In this document: positions 40,526 to 44,611 of the stretch, piece after piece
How the letters are laid out: the number at the start of each line of letters is the position of its first letter
How positions within the stretch are numbered: position 1 is the first letter of the stretch
Origin: Nonomuraea candida
GTDB taxonomy: Bacteria > Actinomycetota > Actinomycetes > Streptosporangiales > Streptosporangiaceae
Direction: 5' to 3'
DNA: 44,611 nt
Assembly: GCF_000725485.1 (NCBI RefSeq)
Contig: NZ_JOAG01000062.1
Span: forward strand, 1 to 44,611
Notes under the pieces: generated by a model
Database searches by the model: none
Seen by the model: the letters and a program-made list of their open reading frames with translations, nothing else
What the model was told of the DNA's origin: nothing
Translations under genes and position numbers: made by a program

Positions 40526-41716
40526 ATGAGCGATTCCGCGACCTTACCTGTCTACATGCGCCGCTCCGCCTTCGACCCCGACCCCGAACTCGTCCGGCTG
40601 CGCGAGCAGGAAGGAGTGCGGCTCGTACGCAGCCTGTTCGGCCTGGACGTCTGGCTGGTGACCCGGTTCGCCGACGTCAGGGAGGTGCTCGGCGACCCCG
40701 TCCGGTTCAGCAACGCCCGGCAGCCGCGCCCGCCGGGCGCCCCCGACATGCCCCTGGAGGAGGTCAGGCGGACCCAGGCGGGCCACCTGCTGCTCTTCGA
40801 CCCGCCCGAGCACACCCGGCTGCGCCGCATGCTCACCCCGGAGTTCACCATGCGCCGGATGCGCCGGATGGAGCCGCGCGTCCAGGAGATCGTGGCGCGG
40901 CACCTCGACGCGATGGAGGCGGCCGGCCCGCCGGTGGACCTGGTGAGCGCGTTCGCCCTGCCGATCCCGGCGCTGGTGATCTGCGAGCTGCTGGGCGTGC
41001 CGTACGAGGACCGCGCCGGCTTCCAGGAGCGCAGCTCGAAGGTGCTCGATCTGTCCCTGCCCCTCGACGAGCGCGCCGCGGCCCGGACCGCGACCCGCGC
41101 GTACATCCGCGAGCTGGTCGGACGCGCCCGCCGCGACCCCGGCGAGGACCTGATCGGCATGCTCATCCGCGAGCACGGCGACGACCTGACCGAGGACGAG
41201 CTGGTCGGCATCGGCAGCCTGCTGCTCGTGGCAGGCCACGAGACCACCGCCAACATGCTCGCCGCCGGCGTCCTCGCCCTGCTGCGCCACCCCGGCCAGC
41301 TCGACCTGCTCAGGAAGGAGCCCGAGCGGATCGGCGCGGCGGTGGAGGAGCTGCTGCGCTGGCTCAGCATCGTGCACTCCGGCACCATGAAGGTCACCAC
41401 CAGGGAGGTGGAGCTGGCGGGCGTGCGCATCCCGGAGAACGCGACGGTGGCGTGCGCGCTGCCCGCCGCCAACCGCGACCCCGCCCTCGTCCCCGACCCC
41501 GACCGGCTCGACATCGGCCGCGGCGAGCTGGGCCACGTCGCCTTCGGTCACGGCGTGCACCACTGCCTGGGCGCGCCGCTGGCCAGGATGGAGATGCGCA
41601 TCGCCTTCCCGGCCCTGTTCGAGCGCTTCCCCGGGCTGCGCGAGGCCGGGCCGCCCGCCGAGTTCCGCTCCTTCAACCTCGTCTACGGCCTCGACTCCCT
41701 CCACGTCGCCTGGTGA
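40526..41716 (+). CDS. Cytochrome P450, CYP105-like class
   Basis: A 396-residue soluble P450 with all hallmarks: I-helix A236-G-H-E-T-T, ExxR in EELLRWL, and heme loop FGHGVHHCLG with C347. The N-terminal part VYMRRSAFDPDPELVRLREQ and the segment LLLFDPPEHTRLRRMLTPEF are typical of bacterial class I enzymes that use ferredoxin. ATG 40526 follows CAGGAG (40515-40520). Unlike the P450 at 23279 it keeps the acidic I-helix residue. It stands alone, without ferredoxin or a regulator, convergent with a broken permease gene. The substrate is unknown. Confidence 0.88.
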   Translation: MSDSATLPVYMRRSAFDPDPELVRLREQEGVRLVRSLFGLDVWLVTRFADVREVLGDPVRFSNARQPRPPGAPDMPLEEVRRTQAGHLLLFDPPEHTRLRRMLTPEFTMRRMRRMEPRVQEIVARHLDAMEAAGPPVDLVSAFALPIPALVICELLGVPYEDRAGFQERSSKVLDLSLPLDERAAARTATRAYIRELVGRARRDPGEDLIGMLIREHGDDLTEDELVGIGSLLLVAGHETTANMLAAGVLALLRHPGQLDLLRKEPERIGAAVEELLRWLSIVHSGTMKVTTREVELAGVRIPENATVACALPAANRDPALVPDPDRLDIGRGELGHVAFGHGVHHCLGAPLARMEMRIAFPALFERFPGLREAGPPAEFRSFNLVYGLDSLHVAW

Positions 41717-41730
41717 AATCCCGGCCGGCC

Positions 41731-42237
41731 TCACCCCTTGAGGCCGCTGAACGTCATCGTGGCCACGAACTGCCGCTGCGCCAGCACGAAGGCGATGATC
41801 AGCGGCATCGTGGCCACCACGTTGCCCGCCATGAGCAGCGGCCACTGCGTGTGCCGGGTGCCCTGGAAGTTCGCCAGCCCGAGCTGGATCGTGTACAGGC
41901 TCTCGTCGCTGATCGCGATGAGCGGCCAGACGAGGTCGTTCCACGAGCCCAGCAGCGTGAACACGGTGAGCGTGGCCAGCGCCGGCCGGGCCAGCGGCAG
42001 CACCACCCGCCAGAACACCCCGAACGCGCCGCACCCGTCGATGCGGGCCGCGTCCTCCAGCTCGGCGGGCAGCGACAGGAAGAACTGCCGCATCAGGAAG
42101 ATCCCGAACGCCGACGCCAGCCACGGCACGAACGCCGCGGCCAGGGTGTCGATCAGGCCGAGCCGGCTGAACATGACGTACGTCGGGATCATCAGGAGCT
42201 GGGCCGGGATCATGATGGTCGCCAGGATCATCAGGAA
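41731..42237 (-). pseudogene. Sugar ABC permease (MalG type), N-terminus deleted
   Basis: About 168 residues of a CUT1 permease remain, starting in the middle of a helix (FLMILATIMIPAQLL) and keeping the coupling loop ELEDAARIDGCGAFGVFWRV and the end FVATMTFSGLKG. Full-length relatives have about 270-300 residues, so roughly the first 110 are gone. The homology stops abruptly at about 42237, where the frame runs into a DeoR regulator fragment. The ATG at 42231 is internal to the family and probably not a real start. No partner permease or binding protein remains nearby. Confidence 0.8.
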
Positions 42238-42403
42238 CCCGGCGCACCTTGCCCTGCTCCTCCAGCGCGTCGAGGTCGGCGCGGACCGTCACGCTGGACA
42301 CCCCGAACGCCTCGGCCAGCTCCGCCACCCGGGCGAACTCCTGCTCGGTGAGCAGCGCCAGCATGCGCTCGCGCCGCACCTCGGTCGGCATCGACTCGCT
42401 CAT
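42236..42403 (-). pseudogene. DeoR-family regulator, only the HTH part left
   Basis: ATG 42403 overlaps the GH4 stop (ATGA). The frame encodes RRERMLALLTEQEFARVAEL, then AEAFGVSSVTVRADLDALEE and QGKVRRV: the DeoR helix-turn-helix, about 56 residues. The sugar-sensing domain of about 190 residues is missing, replaced out of frame by permease sequence from 42237. A DNA-binding stub with no ligand domain could act as a constitutive binder but is more likely dead. Confidence 0.75.
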
Positions 42404-43424
42404 CGGCGCACCGCCGCGGGCAGCAGGTCGCCGTGCGCCTCGAACAGCTCGTCGCACAGCGCCTCGATCGCGGGCAGCGGCAGCGTGGCCGCGGTGTTGG
42501 GGTCGAGCATCGCCGCCCGGTAGACGTGCGCGCGCTCGCCGTCGAGCACGGCGCGCACGGTCAGCTCGACCACGTTGAGGAACGTGCGGTTGAGCGCGGC
42601 CACCTGGACCGGCAGGTCGCCCACCGCGACCGGGCGCACCCCTGCCGCGCCGACCCGGGCCGGCACCTCCACGCAGCCGCCCTCCGGCAGGTTGCCGATC
42701 AGGCCGCGGTTGGCCACGTTGACGTAGATCTCCTTCTCCTCGCCGGTCAGCATCGCCAGGATCATCGCGGCCGCGGGCTCCTGGTGCTGCCAGCGGATCA
42801 GCAGGGGGTGACCGGCCGACAGGGCGCGGCGCGTCTCTTCGTACAGGTGTCGACCTCGTCCTCGTCGCGCCCGACCAGGTCGGCGAGGTAGGCGTGCGTG
42901 TCGCACACCGAGTGGCACAACCCCGCGAACCGCTCGAACCCGGTGGCCTCGTGCACCGCCCACCCGGTCATCGCCATCGGGTCGCTGCAGCTCAGCAGCC
43001 ACGCGTCGGGGCACTCCTCGGCCATCTGCGCGGCCAGCTCGACCAGCACCGGGATCGTGCGCAGCCCGCGGAAGACGCCGCCGATCCCGATGGTGTCGCC
43101 GATGGTCTGGCGCAGGCCGTAGCGGTGGGGGATCTCGAAGTCGCGCAGCGTGGCCTCGAAGCCGCCGACGTCGAGGTGGCTGACCACGAAGCCGGCGCCC
43201 TTGAGCGCCTGCCGCCGGTCGAACACGCTGCCGATCTTCGCCGCCGCGCCCGCCTCCGCGTCGAGCGCGCGCACGAGCGCCTCGGCCGTGGCGAGCCTGC
43301 CCGGGTCATCGTCGTGCAGCACGATCTCCAGCTCGCCGCGCAGGGCGGGGGCGAGCACCAGGGCGGAGACGACGCGGCGCGTCAGCTCAACGTCACCGAC
43401 CCCGATGAAGACGATCCGCGCCAT
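42400..43424 (-). pseudogene. GH4-family glycosidase with internal out-of-frame deletion
   Basis: The N-terminal part (43424 to about 42843) has the NAD-binding start ARIVFIGVGDVELTRRVV, GDTIGIGGVFRGLRTIPVLV and FAGLCHSV, as in GH4 alpha-galactosidases. The C-terminal part, in another frame (about 42840-42403), has YVNVANRGLIGNLPEGGCVE, QVAALNRTFLNVVELTVRA and MLDPNTAATLPLP. At about 42840, after GRDEDEVD, the central region with the metal-binding GINH motif is absent and the frame changes. About 90-100 residues are lost relative to the roughly 430-residue family. The remaining N-part would end at 42798. Confidence 0.82.
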
Positions 43425-43466
43425 CCCCGAAGTATCCCACGCCCCGTACGCGCCGGGCCCGGCGCG

Positions 43467-43514
43467 GGCCTGACCCCCGTGCGGCCTGATCCCCGCGTGG
43501 CCTGACTCCCGTGT
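43467..43514. repeat. 16-bp tandem repeat, three copies
   Basis: Units GGCCTGACCCCCGTGC, GGCCTGATCCCCGCGT and GGCCTGACTCCCGTGT start at 43467, 43483 and 43499, with degenerate copies to about 43550. It lies just downstream (minus strand) of the amidase stop at 43570. It resembles the 40356 array in having GGCC followed by a CCCC run. Confidence 0.75.
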
Positions 43515-43569
43515 GCCGGGCCCCGTGCGCGCCGGCCCCCCGTACGCGCCGATCCTCATGCCGGTCTTG

Positions 43570-44376
43570 TCACACGCGCAGCAGCGGGGGCCAGGTCTTC
43601 GGGCCGACGAGGCCGTCCGCGTCCAGGCCCTGAGCCCGCTGGAACGAGCGGACCAGCTCCACCAGCCCGTCGTCGCAGAGGCTGGAGGTCAGCCATCCCT
43701 CCAGCCCGCCGGGCAGGTCGGCGTAGACCGTCGAGGGCACGTGCCCTCGGGCGAACAGGCACCCCCGGACCGTCTTGACGTCGAGGTTGTCGTCACCGGG
43801 CCGGATCAGGGGCAGTTGCTTCACGATGTCCTCTGTCCACGACGAGCCGGGCGTGCCGGCGATGAGGGCGGCCACGGCCGCCCGGAAGGCGTTCATGTCG
43901 ACCGAGTGGGGGTCGGGCTTGGCGGTGTTGACCTCCCGGTGTGCCTTGACCCGCGAGACGGGCAGCCCGAACTCGCGGCACAATTCCGCGCACAGCTTCC
44001 GATAGGCGTCGAGTTGCACCTCGGGCCAGGGCTGGAAGCCGTTGTTCTCGGCCTCGATGCCGAGCGAGCGGGAGTTGGTGTGCAGGGAGCTGGTCGAGGG
44101 GGCGTTGTGCCAGCAGCGGCCGGCCGCGATCACGTAGATCTGCCCGGACCGGCCGAGCCCGAACTGCGACAGCGGCCCGCGCAGCCCCGGCCGCCCGTCG
44201 CGCACGACGCGCAGGGAGGGGTAGTCGCCGCCGCCGGCGGGCCCCGCGGTGTGATGGCAGACGATGCCGCGCACCTCGGGCTGCGGCCCATGCCCCCGGC
44301 TCTTCCACCCGTCGACCTCGGTCACGGGATGACCGGTCCGGCGGGCGACGTCGGCTAGTTGCGTCAGGAAGGGCAT
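43570..44376 (-). CDS. Endolysin-like N-acetylmuramoyl-L-alanine amidase with peptidoglycan-binding domain
   Basis: A 268-residue protein. The Amidase_2/PGRP fold is at about residues 30-165: VCHHTAGPAG (H41/H42), YVIAAGRCWHNAPSTS, SLGIEAENNG, KAHREVN (H146) and KPDPH (D155). One His of the first pair, H146 and D155 are the likely zinc ligands. A peptidoglycan-binding domain follows (about 185-268), ending LVRSFQRAQGLDADGLVGPK. No signal peptide was seen, as in phage endolysins that need a holin. ATG 44376 follows GGAGGTG. It cleaves the bond between muramic acid and the peptide. It may be a prophage relic or domesticated autolysin; no other phage genes are visible. Confidence 0.85.
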   Translation of the reverse strand: MPFLTQLADVARRTGHPVTEVDGWKSRGHGPQPEVRGIVCHHTAGPAGGGDYPSLRVVRDGRPGLRGPLSQFGLGRSGQIYVIAAGRCWHNAPSTSSLHTNSRSLGIEAENNGFQPWPEVQLDAYRKLCAELCREFGLPVSRVKAHREVNTAKPDPHSVDMNAFRAAVAALIAGTPGSSWTEDIVKQLPLIRPGDDNLDVKTVRGCLFARGHVPSTVYADLPGGLEGWLTSSLCDDGLVELVRSFQRAQGLDADGLVGPKTWPPLLRV

Positions 44377-44528
44377 TGCACACCTCCGGAGAAGTTTTCG
44401 ATGAGTCTCATCTCCGTCCATTGACGACTGGTAGCGATCCACTTGCAGTAGGTGATCTTCCTGGCCGCGTTGCCGTCGGCGGCCGGTGACCACGGAAAAG
44501 TCCGGGGCGGCGGATGCTCCTATGGATG

Positions 44529-44611
44529 TCAATCGGTGTTTTCTTGATCGTTTTGGGTGATCGCTTTGTAGAGTTCCCGGGCGATGTAGCGTTTGAGGCA
44601 GCGGATGATCT
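44529..44611 (-). mobile_element. C-terminal end of a transposase, IS110-like, cut by the window edge
   Basis: Read leftward, the last 83 bases encode IIRCLKRYIARELYKAI and then TQNDQENTD before TGA (44529-44531). The R-C-L-K-R-Y-x-A-R-E pattern is typical of the C-terminus of IS110-family transposases. The stretch is less GC-rich than its surroundings. The rest of the element lies beyond the window. The bases 44377-44528 hold no gene. Confidence 0.65.

Noticed and set aside
42231..42233. ATG at 42231 as a true permease start
   Set aside because: It lies inside a transmembrane helix of the family and leaves out about 110 conserved residues.
40544..42457. A 637-codon minus-strand frame joining DeoR to sequence opposite the P450
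   Set aside because: Only its first 56 codons are a real DeoR fragment. After 42237 it reads permease and P450 DNA in wrong frames.
42798..43424. GH4 N-terminal part as a short functional enzyme
   Set aside because: It lacks the catalytic metal-binding centre and the whole C-terminal half, and its last residues are out-of-frame sequence.

Overview
The window is very GC-rich, has long codon-biased genes joined by ATGA/GTGA stop-start overlaps, and carries ESX-type (WXG100-like) proteins, LLM flavin monooxygenases, P450s and MarR regulators. This points to a filamentous actinomycete chromosome, probably of the Streptosporangiaceae/Nonomuraea kind. The genus is an inference from style only. No tRNA, rRNA, CRISPR array or replication origin was seen.

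Layout. (1) 80-1583: a leftward set with a monocupin quercetin 2,3-dioxygenase and two tiny XapX membrane proteins, divergent from a MarR regulator with a perfect palindrome between them. (2) 1741-15473: an SseB-like gene and a small unknown gene, then a YbaB-like protein, a WXG-like protein, a 3502-residue giant protein with a CpnT-like N-terminus, and two tandem paralogues. This looks like a type VII secretion-associated giant effector locus, but no secretion machinery is present. The giant protein holds two copies of one domain about 2000 residues apart. The second copy has an intact HELSH zinc motif and the first has a decayed HETTD. (3) 15471-16330: a 17-bp tandem repeat, a hairpin, and a secreted beta-solenoid protein. 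(4) 16405-19294: a promoter, a 24-codon cysteine-containing leader peptide and an ssu/tau-type ABC importer. (5) 19520-24556: a stand-alone LanC-like protein with a CCG zinc motif, then MarR, a drug-efflux MFS pump and a P450. (6) 24649-26745: a secreted HEYGH metalloprotease on the minus strand with paired upstream palindromes. (7) 26845-37973: a second copy of the promoter and leader peptide, then a long coupled operon of flavin reductase, four LLM monooxygenases and a complete peptide/nickel-type ABC importer. (8) 38043-41716: a small secreted protein, a ThuA/Gfo-Idh-MocA pair and a second P450. (9) 41731-44611: a decayed sugar locus (permease fragment joined to a DeoR fragment, and a GH4 gene with an internal out-of-frame deletion), an endolysin-like amidase, and the end of a transposase gene.

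How it works together. Regions 4 and 7 appear to be two arms of one sulfur-scavenging regulon. Both start with a near-identical upstream box, TTGACT, a 17-nt spacer, a -10, and exactly 7 nt to the ATG of a peptide ending SAQCR. That geometry predicts leaderless mRNAs. One arm imports a sulfonate-like compound. The other imports a larger organosulfur compound and cleaves it oxidatively. The LanC-like gene between them has a similar TAGGAATA element near its start and may belong to the same response. The substrates are not determined by sequence alone.

The most unusual items are the giant protein with its intact/decayed metalloprotease-like pair, the paired leader peptides with mini-ORF couplers, the 16-17-bp repeat arrays at gene 3' ends, and the deletion scars at the right edge.
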